Origin: Cloacibacillus evryensis DSM 19522
GTDB taxonomy: Bacteria; Synergistota; Synergistia; Synergistales; Synergistaceae
DNA: 64,000 nucleotides
Assembly (NCBI RefSeq): GCF_000585335.1
Contig: NZ_KK073872.1
Location: 1,665,283-1,729,282 of the forward strand
Direction of reading: 5' to 3'
Shown here: positions 28,800 through 37,628 of the stretch, piece by piece
How the letters are laid out: every line of letters begins with the position of its first letter
How positions within the stretch are numbered: position 1 is the first letter of the stretch
Made by a program: the position numbers and the translations under genes
Notes under the pieces: generated by a model
The model's input: the letters and a program-made list of their open reading frames with translations, nothing else
What the model was told of the DNA's origin: nothing
Database searches by the model: none

Positions 28800-31313
28800 C
28801 TATATTTCAAAAGACAGCCCCGCGTAAACAGCTAACGGCTCGTGTGCGGCCTTACCGTTGCTGTGCTGCAGACGCAGGTGAATGTACTTGCCTTTCGCGC
28901 AGCCCCAGTTGCAGCCGACGCCGTAAACTCCGCGGGTCCCGCCGATGCTGGATTCATAGAGGCCTTCGCTCATAACGGAGCTTATCTTCGTATCCGAGTC
29001 GCGGACGACGGACGCGTCGCAGTATACATCCAGCAGGCCGCCGTTCTTAAGCTGCCACAGGCGTCCGAGCAAGAGGCCGCCGCGCAGCCTGACGTAGTCC
29101 GCCGAACCGATATTTACCGTTATGCCGCTGTTGGTGACAAAATCTGCGCCGGATACTCTGTTCCAGGAAAACTGCAGCTGCGGTTCCAAATACCAGCCGT
29201 CGCTTCCCGCGCCGCCGCTGAAAAGTATCTTTTTGCCGGCTTGCAGAGAGCCCCCCGTCCCGTTAGAGCCCCATTCACCATTAACGCTTCCGAGTCCGAG
29301 CACCCTGCGGCTGAAACCGTCGGGGTTCGTAACGTCGAGTTTTGATTCGTAGCGGTTGTATTTGGTCAGAGCGTTCAGATACAGCCCGCCGGAGCGGCGG
29401 TATACGCCGTAAAGTGCGGCGTAAGTGGATTTGAGCTCCTTTTTTCCGAACGGCACGTCGATATCGTCTTTACCGTACCCCGCCATCACGCCATACCAGA
29501 AAATAGCGCCGCGGTTTTCTATCCTGCGGTCATATCCGATCGCGGCCGTCTTGAATTTTCGCCGGTCGGACGCCCCCCGCAAACCGTCATAACCGAGGTC
29601 GACGCGGCTGAGCGCCGCCTCGGCCCAAAGGCCGCCTTTCCAGAGGCCGTCCCTGTATATTCCCATGCGTTTTGTCAGAGTGCCGGCTTCAGTGTGCCAC
29701 GTGTCATACATAAAAGCTGCCGCGGCGATCGCCTTTCCTGTCGGAGTCAGCCCGTCCTCGCCCATAAGCGACAACTTGTCTCCCCGTTTGAGATACCATT
29801 CGCTTCCGGAGGAGTCCGCCTCCTTTACCAGCGCATACTTCCAAGCGCCGGCGTGAATGTATTTGACTCCGGCTCTATTTTCGTCATGATCGGCAAGGTC
29901 AAAGAGGCCGCCGGTTCCGGCGGCGCGCACGAGCGCCGTTGAACGCACGGCCCCTGCGTTGGCCGCGTTATATACCGATATCGCGCTTGTACCGCCGGCG
30001 CTGCCGGTAATATCCAGCAGATCGCTTGCGCCCGTGCCGCCGATGCCGGTTTTCATCTTTAAAACGCTGCCGGGCGCGCCGCTGTACTTTATGGCAGTGA
30101 CTATCTTTTGCCCGCCGCTCGAGCCGAAATCTATGACGCCGGCGTTGTCGATGCTGTCAAAATGGTTCGCTGACGGCCATGCCGCCGCTTCGTTCGCTCC
30201 GGCGGTCCCCACGCTCCATGAAGAGGTTCCGTCTATGCTTAACGCGACGCCGCGCCGATCCGGCACCGAAACATCCATAGAGCCGTATACGCCGCCAGCC
30301 CAGCGGCAGCCCCCATTAAAGGCCAGATCCAGCCCGTCGTTCCCGGAGTAAAAGACGCTTCCTGAAAGCACTGACGACACGGCTTCAAACTTGCCGCCGT
30401 TCTTAACATCCAGCAACCTGCCGAAATCGCCTTTTTGCTTCATATTCCTCACCGTAACGCTGCCGCCGTCGATGGTGCAAATATTGGCGGACCGGCGGCC
30501 CGAGACCTCGATGCCGTCGACCTTGACAGATGAGCCTCCAGACGCGTGAAGCGCGGCGGCCCCGGCGCCATTCGCCGCAACCTTGATATTTTCCGCGCGC
30601 AGTTCGGATTTTTCCATAGCGCAGATGCCGTGGGAACGATCTCCCCCAGTCTCAATATCGCTGTCCGAAACATGCGCGAAAGAACGGTCGTTAGCGTATA
30701 CTCCGTGGGAGTTTTCTCCTTCGGTATATAATCTGCCGCCCATAACGTCCGCGGAAGAGGCGACGTCCGCAAAGACGGCATGTGAGCTGGCGCCCCTCGT
30801 GACGACCTCCGCCCCGTCAGCCTTGAGCCCGGAATAAGAGGCCGCGGCGGCTCCATAGGCTTCACCGCCATTTGTTGATATGCGGATGCCCCTGACACTC
30901 AGGCTTGAGCGGTTTGCGAAACACCCCATTCCCTTATTCCCTAAAGTATCTATCTCGGTGTCCGCGATCTCACAGGAGGAGTTGCCCATGATCATTACGC
31001 CGCGCCCCTCATCTTCCGTGCTGATATGGGAATTGAGCACTTTTATCACGTTGTGGTTGTCGCCCCACACGCCGGTCGCGTGTTCGCCGAACGTCTTTAT
31101 TTTGATGCCATTCAGCGTAAGATCCATAAATTGGCTGCAGTAAATCGCGTGCTCGTATGGGTTTTTCGTAGTTACGCTGTCGCCCGCGGACAAATCATTT
31201 GCCCCCGGGTACATTTGCGTACCAATATAATCCGCCGCGGGTGCCGCCTGCGCGCAGGCGGCCGCATAGATCATGGCTGTAATAAGTGACGTTAAAAAGC
31301 TTCTGTTTCTCAT
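28800..31313 (-). CDS. Autotransporter with beta-helical passenger and outer-membrane beta-barrel
   Basis: A type Va-like secreted surface protein. From the preferred ATG at 31313 (AAGGAG eleven bases upstream) a basic N-terminus and hydrophobic run ending at AQA-AP form a signal peptide. The passenger (about 30-300) has repeats of 22-25 residues with the pattern I-T-x-G..S-x-G..A, as in right-handed beta helices. The barrel spans about the last 270 residues with alternating aromatic strands and ends in LSFEI; the terminal residue is Ile rather than the usual Phe. The frame opens at 31334. It is divergent from an XRE regulator across a long AT-rich gap. The passenger's role is unknown; adhesion is a guess. 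Confidence 0.85.
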   Translation of the reverse strand: MRNRSFLTSLITAMIYAAACAQAAPAADYIGTQMYPGANDLSAGDSVTTKNPYEHAIYCSQFMDLTLNGIKIKTFGEHATGVWGDNHNVIKVLNSHISTEDEGRGVMIMGNSSCEIADTEIDTLGNKGMGCFANRSSLSVRGIRISTNGGEAYGAAAASYSGLKADGAEVVTRGASSHAVFADVASSADVMGGRLYTEGENSHGVYANDRSFAHVSDSDIETGGDRSHGICAMEKSELRAENIKVAANGAGAAALHASGGSSVKVDGIEVSGRRSANICTIDGGSVTVRNMKQKGDFGRLLDVKNGGKFEAVSSVLSGSVFYSGNDGLDLAFNGGCRWAGGVYGSMDVSVPDRRGVALSIDGTSSWSVGTAGANEAAAWPSANHFDSIDNAGVIDFGSSGGQKIVTAIKYSGAPGSVLKMKTGIGGTGASDLLDITGSAGGTSAISVYNAANAGAVRSTALVRAAGTGGLFDLADHDENRAGVKYIHAGAWKYALVKEADSSGSEWYLKRGDKLSLMGEDGLTPTGKAIAAAAFMYDTWHTEAGTLTKRMGIYRDGLWKGGLWAEAALSRVDLGYDGLRGASDRRKFKTAAIGYDRRIENRGAIFWYGVMAGYGKDDIDVPFGKKELKSTYAALYGVYRRSGGLYLNALTKYNRYESKLDVTNPDGFSRRVLGLGSVNGEWGSNGTGGSLQAGKKILFSGGAGSDGWYLEPQLQFSWNRVSGADFVTNSGITVNIGSADYVRLRGGLLLGRLWQLKNGGLLDVYCDASVVRDSDTKISSVMSEGLYESSIGGTRGVYGVGCNWGCAKGKYIHLRLQHSNGKAAHEPLAVYAGLSFEI

Positions 31314-31334
31314 TGGTCCGATATTCTCCTTCAT

Positions 31335-31979
31335 TATCCTTATTCATGTTAGTGGTTAGTTATAGCTAACATTTTTGAGATAAAAACTAGATATACATGC
31401 TCCATCACCTCTTTACCTGCACATCACGGGGAAATTTTGTTTCCTGAATTTTTACAGCTTGGTTATCATAAAAGGCAATGCAATTCGTCGCAAATCACAT
31501 TTTTTTCACTAAAATAGAAATCATTGCGCATTATTTCCTATAAATCAATAAATGACAGCTATATATTGATATTTACATATAGGAATGATTGTTCATACGG
31601 ATGCAAAATAAAAATTAATTTATAAGATACTTTTTTTATTTATACCATCCGGCAAACACCGGATTTCTAGCTGGTATAGCTGTATATCAGGCATATTACG
31701 GGACATTTTATTAAAAATAAAGATAGTTGCTATACATACTATTTTGTGATATTTTTATGATCAAGAAGATAATACTGGATATATGAATACGATATTATCT
31801 ATTACGGCCTGTTAAACATATGTGATTTGTAAGTTTTTTAGAAATTATACAGGAAGTTAAGATATATTTTGTTAAAAAATAAAGACCACAAAAATTGCTG
31901 TCAGGCATCGGCATTGATTGTGGGTATATGTTTTTAAAAAAATCACTTACATTTAATTATATATTTGAGGTTATTATTC
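31335..31979. other. Long AT-rich divergent intergenic region
   Basis: About 640 bp without a supported gene, far richer in A and T than the flanking genes. It lies between the autotransporter (leftward) and the XRE regulator (rightward) and so must hold both promoters, though none stands out. One GC-containing hairpin, ATCCGG-N6-CCGGAT with an outer ATACC/GGTAT pair, lies at 31643-31678 and could be part of a small RNA or an operator. Confidence 0.55.
31355..31370. promoter_or_regulatory. Inverted repeat upstream of the autotransporter, candidate operator
   Basis: GTTAG-TTATAG-CTAAC is a perfect 5-bp inverted repeat about 40 bp before the autotransporter start; an extra GTTAG copy lies just to its left. 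It could bind the divergently encoded XRE regulator, but nothing in the sequence proves it. Confidence 0.3.
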
Positions 31980-32708
31980 ATGACGCATATCAGCGCTGCC
32001 GTAGGGGAAAAGATCAGAGAGATACGAAAAAATAGGAGATATACGCTGCAGGATCTGGGGAAAATAGTTCACCGAAGCAAGGCTACTCTTTCAAAATATG
32101 AAAATGGTGAGATAGTGCTGGACATTGAAACATTGTTCGATATGGCAAGGGCGCTGCGGGTCTCCGTATTCAGCCTGCTGGATCTTCCGGTGGACGCGGA
32201 AACGGTATGTCCGCGGAAGGAAAATGATCATGCCTGTTGCTGCAAGGATATCTTTTCTTACCCGATACTTTACCTCTATTACTATAACGGCGAACACAAA
32301 TGCATCCGCCGCGGCGTTATTGAGACCGACATTGAAAACGGCAAGGCGAAATTTTACCTTGATACGGTATCCCTCAGCGATTATCGCCGATGCTGCCAGG
32401 TGTATGTGGGACAGGTCCGTTCGTATTCATTCTATACGCGTATGGTATTTAGAAATGAGATCACGCCGCCTGACATGATCACCATGGTATTCCCCTCCAT
32501 GCTCAACTGTCAGACTTTCCTGATCGGACAGGTCTTCGCCATGACGGTCGCAACGCAGCCTATCTGTGTAAAGGCCCTCGTGGCGAACCATGAAATGATC
32601 GAAGACCGGGAATTTAAGACCATGCTGCAGATAACGCCGCAGGAAATCAAGAATATAAAGCGATTGAATTATTTCGCTCTGGAAAGAGTGGCGGAAGTGA
32701 AGGTTTAG
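31980..32708 (+). CDS. XRE-family transcriptional regulator with an unknown C-terminal domain
   Basis: The first 65 residues are a lambda-repressor-like HTH (VGEKIREIRKNRRYTLQDLG, KATLSKYENGE). The remaining 175 residues, including a cysteine-rich CPRK...CCCKD stretch and a tyrosine-rich segment, match no family I recognise and may be a sensor or oligomerisation domain. I start it at the ATG at 31980, which has GAGG about nine bases upstream; the frame is open five codons further. It is divergent from the autotransporter, a typical position for a local regulator, and may be cotranscribed with the two following genes. Confidence 0.82.
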   Translation: MTHISAAVGEKIREIRKNRRYTLQDLGKIVHRSKATLSKYENGEIVLDIETLFDMARALRVSVFSLLDLPVDAETVCPRKENDHACCCKDIFSYPILYLYYYNGEHKCIRRGVIETDIENGKAKFYLDTVSLSDYRRCCQVYVGQVRSYSFYTRMVFRNEITPPDMITMVFPSMLNCQTFLIGQVFAMTVATQPICVKALVANHEMIEDREFKTMLQITPQEIKNIKRLNYFALERVAEVKV

Positions 32709-32807
32709 GATATCGCGGCAGGAAGGCCGCGTTTCAGGATGGAGGCTGCTATTGTTGAATATTGGAATCGTGGTATAAAGAATCAAAATAGACAAGGACC
32801 GTTTTCC

Positions 32808-33332
32808 ATGTGCGATTTCGTGTTTGAGCATAATTATGTGGTGAAGATCATGAGATGGGAATATCTCGGCAGATCTGTGACTTACGCCTTTATCCAGGAC
32901 GCACGGATTGAGCGCGCTTTTTCGGCGTACCCAAACTTAACGGTAAATTATAAAATCTTCCAGGGTATCAGAGCCGCGAAAAAATACATCGAAAAAAATC
33001 ATCCCGAGGCGTGGCGCGAAGCAACACATTATGACGTGCCGCCGGCAAAAGAACTGTCCGTTATCCGGTACAAAGATTACAGGACCGGACTCATGGAGAC
33101 AATGGCGGCCCTGTATGCGATAAGGACAGACGACCGGGGAAACAGGAGAAAAGTGTGGTTGGTTCGTACGGGTGACGGAGGCGTCAGACAGATCCTTTCG
33201 TATATGGTAAAATGGCGCAAATTGACGCCGGCCTCGCTTGCGGCCGTTTCCCAAACATCGCCAAAAGCAGAATTGCGGCGGGACGATGTTTTCATCAAAG
33301 AATTCAAACTTAAAAATCTTAAATGGAGCTGA
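32808..33332 (+). CDS. Unknown protein in an XRE/LuxR regulatory cassette
   Basis: A soluble, basic protein of about 174 residues (197 if the first ATG at 32739 is used). I prefer 32808, which has AAGGA upstream, over 32739, where the ribosome binding site is too close. No signal peptide, membrane segment or known motif is seen. The C-terminal quarter (FIKEFKLKNLKWS) is lysine-rich. It lies between an XRE regulator and a solo LuxR-type HTH protein with spacing of about 100 and 9 bp, so a regulatory accessory role is possible but unproven. Confidence 0.6.
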   Translation: MCDFVFEHNYVVKIMRWEYLGRSVTYAFIQDARIERAFSAYPNLTVNYKIFQGIRAAKKYIEKNHPEAWREATHYDVPPAKELSVIRYKDYRTGLMETMAALYAIRTDDRGNRRKVWLVRTGDGGVRQILSYMVKWRKLTPASLAAVSQTSPKAELRRDDVFIKEFKLKNLKWS

Positions 33333-33341
33333 AGAAAATCC

Positions 33342-33599
33342 ATGAGGCAAATCCGCCACGATTATTCGGTAAGTTTAAATGAAATAGAACTGTTGATCCT
33401 CGACAATCTGACACAGGGGCTCAGCAATAGGGAGATCGGAGAAAAAATAGGCGTGACAGATAAAGTCGTCAGCATTTATATCAAAAAGATATGCGAAAAG
33501 CGCGGCTACCGGAACCGGGTCGAGGCGGCTACGGAGAGGGTCAAAGAAATTATCAGCGAAAAGCTCAAAAAACAGGGAGTTTATGATATCGAGATATAA
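33342..33599 (+). CDS. Solo LuxR-type HTH protein
   Basis: An 85-residue protein that is little more than a GerE/LuxR DNA-binding domain: LNEIELLILDNLTQGLSNRE, IGEKIGVTDKVVSIYIKKIC, then a charged helix. It has no receiver or autoinducer domain, so it would either respond to a partner or act constitutively. It starts 9 bp after the preceding gene. A similar but damaged HTH remnant lies at 51.4-51.7 kb. Confidence 0.75.
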   Translation: MRQIRHDYSVSLNEIELLILDNLTQGLSNREIGEKIGVTDKVVSIYIKKICEKRGYRNRVEAATERVKEIISEKLKKQGVYDIEI

Positions 33600-33771
33600 C
33601 CCGGCCTCCAAAAGAAAAAATAATTTATCTTAGAGATATTATTATAAGATAGATGCCGCAGTTTCCCTCCCGCAAATGTTCGCCACAAGCTGCCAATGTT
33701 TTCATAAAATGACACTGCGCGTCCGCCCGGTTGCCTGACGCCACATTTGGCGTATTTTACAATATTTACTA

Positions 33772-33777
33772 TATAAT
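33772..33777 (+). promoter_or_regulatory. -10 element upstream of the GGDEF-EAL gene
   Basis: A perfect TATAAT lies in an AT-rich stretch 42 bp before the ATG; the only -35 candidate (TTGGCG) is 19 bp away, so the promoter is plausible but weak by consensus. Confidence 0.4.
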
Positions 33778-33818
33778 GTAAGAAGAAACGTATTCGTGCT
33801 TTTGGAGGATTGACTTTC

Positions 33819-36437
33819 ATGAAGAAAAGACTCTTGGAGGCAACCGTTATTGTTGGCTGTGCCATCCTGCTGGCTTTGTTTTCCCCGCGGACGGCGTTGG
33901 CCGGAGCGGAACGTGACTTCGTCCGTGTGGGGTGGTTCCTGAATGAGAGATATCAGGAATACGACGCGGACGGCAATCCTTACGGGTACAACTATGAATA
34001 TCTCATGGAGATAGCCAAGTATACAAACTGGAGATACAAATTTGTCAACGCCAGCCTGAACAGGTGCCTCGAAATGCTGAAAGAGGGACAGCTTGACATT
34101 GTAGGCTGTATGACCAATACGGACAAACGCCAGCGGCTCTATTCCTTCCCCGAGTTCGACTGCGGCAGTTCGTATATAACGATGTACGTGCGGACGGACA
34201 GCCCGCTGAAACCATATGATTTTGCGTCTTTTAACGGCCTGCGCGTAGGGTATCGCAAATCAGCCAGAAACGGGAACGTTTTCTTGCAGTTCGCGCGGGA
34301 AAAGGGCTTTAAATGCAAGCTCGTAATGTATGACCGGGAACCTGAACTACTGGCGGCCGTCGCACGCGGCGATGTCGACGCCGGCATCGGCGACAGCCTC
34401 TACCCCGGCCGCAGCCGCCGGATCATCGCAGTATTCTCCCCCTCTCTGCTTTACTTCGTAACTACAAAGGGCAATGAAAAGATCGTCTCCGGGCTCAATA
34501 TGGCAATAGGCACGATCCTGGCGAAAGACGATTTTTATGACAAGAAGCTTGCGGCAAAATATTTTGGCGACGGCGACTTCGATATTATCGGCCAGCTGCG
34601 CCGTCTGCCGGTCGCCCTGGTTTTGGATTTTTCCGCGATCCTCCTGGTCCTTCTGGCGGCTCTAGCCTGGTTCTGCATCAATAAAGCGAGGGCTCTGAAC
34701 ACTATCCGCAAGCTGCTCTACCACGACAGCCTGACGGGGATGTTCAACAAGTGCGGTTTTGAAAAACGCGCCGAAGAGATACTGTCACATGCCGGTACGC
34801 GACGCTACGCTGTAGTAGCTCTCGATATCGATGATTTTCGCATTTATAACGAACTTAACGGCGCTGCCGCGGGAAACGAACTTTTAAAAGCGGTGGGCGC
34901 CGCCGCCTCGGCGAAACTGTTCCGTGACGAGGCAGGCGCCAGATACGCGGCCGACAATTTTGTCTTTCTAATGCGCGCTGAAAATGAAAAAGAACTCACA
35001 GAGAGGATATTGGGGCTGAACAGACACTTTCGCGAGACGGCCAACGCAGGCACTATCGCGGTAAGCAACGGCGTCTACATCATCACAGACTCAAAAGTTT
35101 CGATACAATCCATGTATGATAGGGCAGTTTTTGCTCTTAAAATAACAGATAAGAACCGTGTGGATTCTGTCATGTTTTACGATGACTCTTTATATGCAGA
35201 TCAGAGCGAGGACGCGGCGCTGCTTATGGAGTCGGATGACGCATTCAAAAACGGCGAGTTCATGACGTACTATCAACCGAAATACGGCACGTCCGACGAA
35301 TGCCTAGTCGGCGCCGAGGCGCTTGTGCGCTGGAAAAAAAGTGACGGCACCCTTGTTTCCCCGGCCAGGTTCATCGAACTGTTTGAAAAAAACGGGCTGA
35401 TCTCAAAACTCGATTTCTACATATTCGATGAAGTTTGCCGGACGCTCTCTGCGCAGATCGAACGGGGAATAAAAGTCGTCCCCGTTTCGGTGAACTTTTC
35501 AAGAGCTCATCTCTTTGATCCCCTCTTTCCAGACAAAGCTTTGGCAATCAGGGAAAAATACGATGTTCCCAGCGGCCTGCTTGAGATCGAGCTTACGGAG
35601 TCCGCCTTTACGCTTGAGGCCGGAACCTTAACTGACGCTGTCAGCAAACTGCACGAATATGGTTTTCGCGTGGCCATAGATGATTTTGGCAGCGGCGATT
35701 CTTCATTGGGCACCTTAAAAGACATCAAAGCCGACACTTTGAAAATGGACATGCGGTTTATGGAAGGCTTTGAAAAGGGAGGACGTGTCGGCACGATCGT
35801 CACCTCCGTCCTGCGCATGGCAAGGTGGCTGGCGCTGCCGGTGGTGGTCGAAGGCGTCGAGACCAAGGAGCAGGCGGACTTCATCAAAAGTGTCGGCGGC
35901 GACGCCATCCAGGGCTATTACTACTCCAAACCACTGCCCTCCTGTGAATGGGAGGCTTTGCTGCTGAGCCCCGCGAGGGCGAAGTGCGGCTCAGGGGACG
36001 GCGTCGCCTTCAGCACGGAAGAGATAGATATACTTATGGGCGGCAATCGTTTGGTAAACCTGTTGCTGAGCAGCCTCTGTTCCGGGTTTGGCCTCTACGA
36101 ATATGTAGACGGGAAGCTTGGCATGCTGCGCGCGAGCGACGGATACCACCGCATAATGGGCGGCGGCAGGGAAAGATCATACTCCAATGACGTCATACAG
36201 AAGGTGCATGAGGAGGACCGTTCCATGTACATACAGTGCATAGAAGAAGCGATATCTACCGGCCGCCCCGTGAATGTCGAGTTCCGCCGCTATAACGATG
36301 ACGGCCGCCTTATGCATATAGAGGGCGTCATCCTAGGCATCAATAAAGACACCCGCGCGCCTATCGTGTGTATGACATTTCAGGAAATCACCGACGCGGA
36401 CCGCTCCCAGCGCAGGACGATCCACTATAAAGAATGA
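33819..36437 (+). CDS. Membrane sensor with periplasmic solute-binding domain, degenerate GGDEF, EAL and PAS-like domains
   Basis: A predicted cyclic-di-GMP phosphodiesterase of 872 residues. Order: signal peptide (1-30); SBP_bac_3-like periplasmic domain (about 33-260) for a small ligand such as an amino acid; one membrane helix near 270-290; a GGDEF-like domain (300-455) whose signature is ADNF instead of GGDEF, so synthesis is unlikely; an EAL domain (475-710) with intact EAL in AEALVRW, ESAFT, DDFGSGDSS and a GYYYSKP end; and a C-terminal PAS-like domain. Start ATG 33819 has GGAGG ten bases upstream. It is probably a nutrient-responsive regulator of cyclic-di-GMP, by inference from architecture. 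Confidence 0.88.
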   Translation: MKKRLLEATVIVGCAILLALFSPRTALAGAERDFVRVGWFLNERYQEYDADGNPYGYNYEYLMEIAKYTNWRYKFVNASLNRCLEMLKEGQLDIVGCMTNTDKRQRLYSFPEFDCGSSYITMYVRTDSPLKPYDFASFNGLRVGYRKSARNGNVFLQFAREKGFKCKLVMYDREPELLAAVARGDVDAGIGDSLYPGRSRRIIAVFSPSLLYFVTTKGNEKIVSGLNMAIGTILAKDDFYDKKLAAKYFGDGDFDIIGQLRRLPVALVLDFSAILLVLLAALAWFCINKARALNTIRKLLYHDSLTGMFNKCGFEKRAEEILSHAGTRRYAVVALDIDDFRIYNELNGAAAGNELLKAVGAAASAKLFRDEAGARYAADNFVFLMRAENEKELTERILGLNRHFRETANAGTIAVSNGVYIITDSKVSIQSMYDRAVFALKITDKNRVDSVMFYDDSLYADQSEDAALLMESDDAFKNGEFMTYYQPKYGTSDECLVGAEALVRWKKSDGTLVSPARFIELFEKNGLISKLDFYIFDEVCRTLSAQIERGIKVVPVSVNFSRAHLFDPLFPDKALAIREKYDVPSGLLEIELTESAFTLEAGTLTDAVSKLHEYGFRVAIDDFGSGDSSLGTLKDIKADTLKMDMRFMEGFEKGGRVGTIVTSVLRMARWLALPVVVEGVETKEQADFIKSVGGDAIQGYYYSKPLPSCEWEALLLSPARAKCGSGDGVAFSTEEIDILMGGNRLVNLLLSSLCSGFGLYEYVDGKLGMLRASDGYHRIMGGGRERSYSNDVIQKVHEEDRSMYIQCIEEAISTGRPVNVEFRRYNDDGRLMHIEGVILGINKDTRAPIVCMTFQEITDADRSQRRTIHYKE

Positions 36438-36454
36438 GGACTATTTCAAAAAAG

Positions 36455-36485
36455 ACAAAAACGAGGCCTCTTGAGAGGCCCCGCA
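36455..36485 (-). terminator. Intrinsic terminator of tRNA-Pro
   Basis: Minus-strand GGCCTCTCAAGAGGCC stem-loop (36465-36480) is followed by TCGTTTTTG. It is about 20 bp past the tRNA-Pro 3' end and also faces the end of the GGDEF-EAL gene. Confidence 0.75.
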
Positions 36486-36500
36486 AACTTTTGCTTTTAG

Positions 36501-36578
36501 TGGTCGGGATGGTCGGATTCGAACCGACGACCCCCTGCTCCCAAAGCAGGTGCGCTAACCAGGCTGCGCTACATCCCG
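36501..36578 (-). tRNA. tRNA-Pro (anticodon TGG)
   Basis: The minus strand gives a full cloverleaf: acceptor CGGGATG/CATCCCG, D arm AGCGCAGCCTGGTTAGCGC, anticodon stem CTGCT/AGCAG with loop TTTGGGA (anticodon TGG, reads CCA), T arm with TTCGAAT, and an encoded CCA end. An extended -10 (TGGTATAAT; TATAAT at 36590-36595) lies just upstream. Confidence 0.97.
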
Positions 36579-36589
36579 AATACGGAGAG

Positions 36590-36595
36590 ATTATA
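36590..36595 (-). promoter_or_regulatory. -10 element of tRNA-Pro
   Basis: Minus-strand TATAAT preceded by TGG, twelve bases before the tRNA 5' end; no good -35 box is seen, as is common for extended -10 promoters. Confidence 0.5.
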
Positions 36596-36634
36596 CCATG
36601 AGAATTGATAAATTAAAGGGATAAATTTATAATT

Positions 36635-37555
36635 TTATGCTCCTGCTTCCGGATCGACGCCGGATTTTACCTCCTGTATTTGAGCGATCAGAGTTGCGGC
36701 AAAAAGCACCGCGCAGCCGATCAGCTCCCGCCCTGAGAGGCGTTCTCCAAGGATAAGATAACCGAAAATCGCGGCGAAAAGCGCCTCCGCGCTGAGGATT
36801 ATACAGGTAGCCACAGGGCTGACGTCCCGCTGTGCCGCCATTTGCAGCGTATATGAAATGCCTGTACAGAAAAGGCCTGCATAGAATATCGGCGCCCACG
36901 AGGCAAACAGAGCTCCCCATTCGGGGGCTTCCAGCCAAAACATCGCCGCCGCGGAAAAGAGGGCCACGGTCCCAAATTGGATAGTCGATAGTTTTATCGT
37001 GTCATAATCTTTTGCGAAACGGTCACAAATCATTATATGGGCCGCCCAAAAAAGGGCGCTGGCTAGGATGAGGGCGTCTCCGATCTCTATTTTGAAATCT
37101 TCCTTTATCGAGAGCAGGTAGAGTCCCACTGTACTCAGGATAATGGCGCAGGCCGTAATCCTCGAGGGGATCTTTTTCATAAAAAGTCCGTAAATGGGAA
37201 CTATCACGATGTACATAGCCGTGATAAATGCGGCCTTGCCTGCCGTTGTGAACAGAAGTCCCACCTGCTGCAGTCCGGAGGCGGTAAATAGAGCGCCGCC
37301 ACAGAGTATCCCGCTTCTTAAACAACCCCGCCAGTCCGAGACGACGTCGGGTTTTGCGCATGTCTCCGCTTTTTTTCGCCTGTCCATGACAAGGGCAAAC
37401 GGCACAACAAAGAAGAGAGCGACCACATATCTTGCCGCACAGAATGTCAGAGGCCCGATAAGCTCCATTCCTAATACCTGCGCGACAAAAGAGGTGCCCC
37501 ATATGAGCGAAGCCGTTGAGAGCATCATTACAGAGAGCATACGACGGTTATTCAT
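36635..37555 (-). CDS. DMT-superfamily (EamA) transporter
   Basis: Ten hydrophobic helices in two EamA repeats (about 10-140 and 155-295), as in drug/metabolite exporters, with a Lys/Arg-rich cytoplasmic loop near residue 65. Length about 306 residues. The ATG at 37555 has GGGGA upstream and is preferred over the TTG four codons earlier. It likely exports an amino acid or metabolite; the substrate cannot be read from sequence. Confidence 0.88.
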   Translation of the reverse strand: MNNRRMLSVMMLSTASLIWGTSFVAQVLGMELIGPLTFCAARYVVALFFVVPFALVMDRRKKAETCAKPDVVSDWRGCLRSGILCGGALFTASGLQQVGLLFTTAGKAAFITAMYIVIVPIYGLFMKKIPSRITACAIILSTVGLYLLSIKEDFKIEIGDALILASALFWAAHIMICDRFAKDYDTIKLSTIQFGTVALFSAAAMFWLEAPEWGALFASWAPIFYAGLFCTGISYTLQMAAQRDVSPVATCIILSAEALFAAIFGYLILGERLSGRELIGCAVLFAATLIAQIQEVKSGVDPEAGA

Positions 37556-37628
37556 CGATATCCCCAACCATCTAAAAATTTATAAATACCGTCAAGCAGT
37601 CGGCACAGGGGAGATTATACATCATCCG

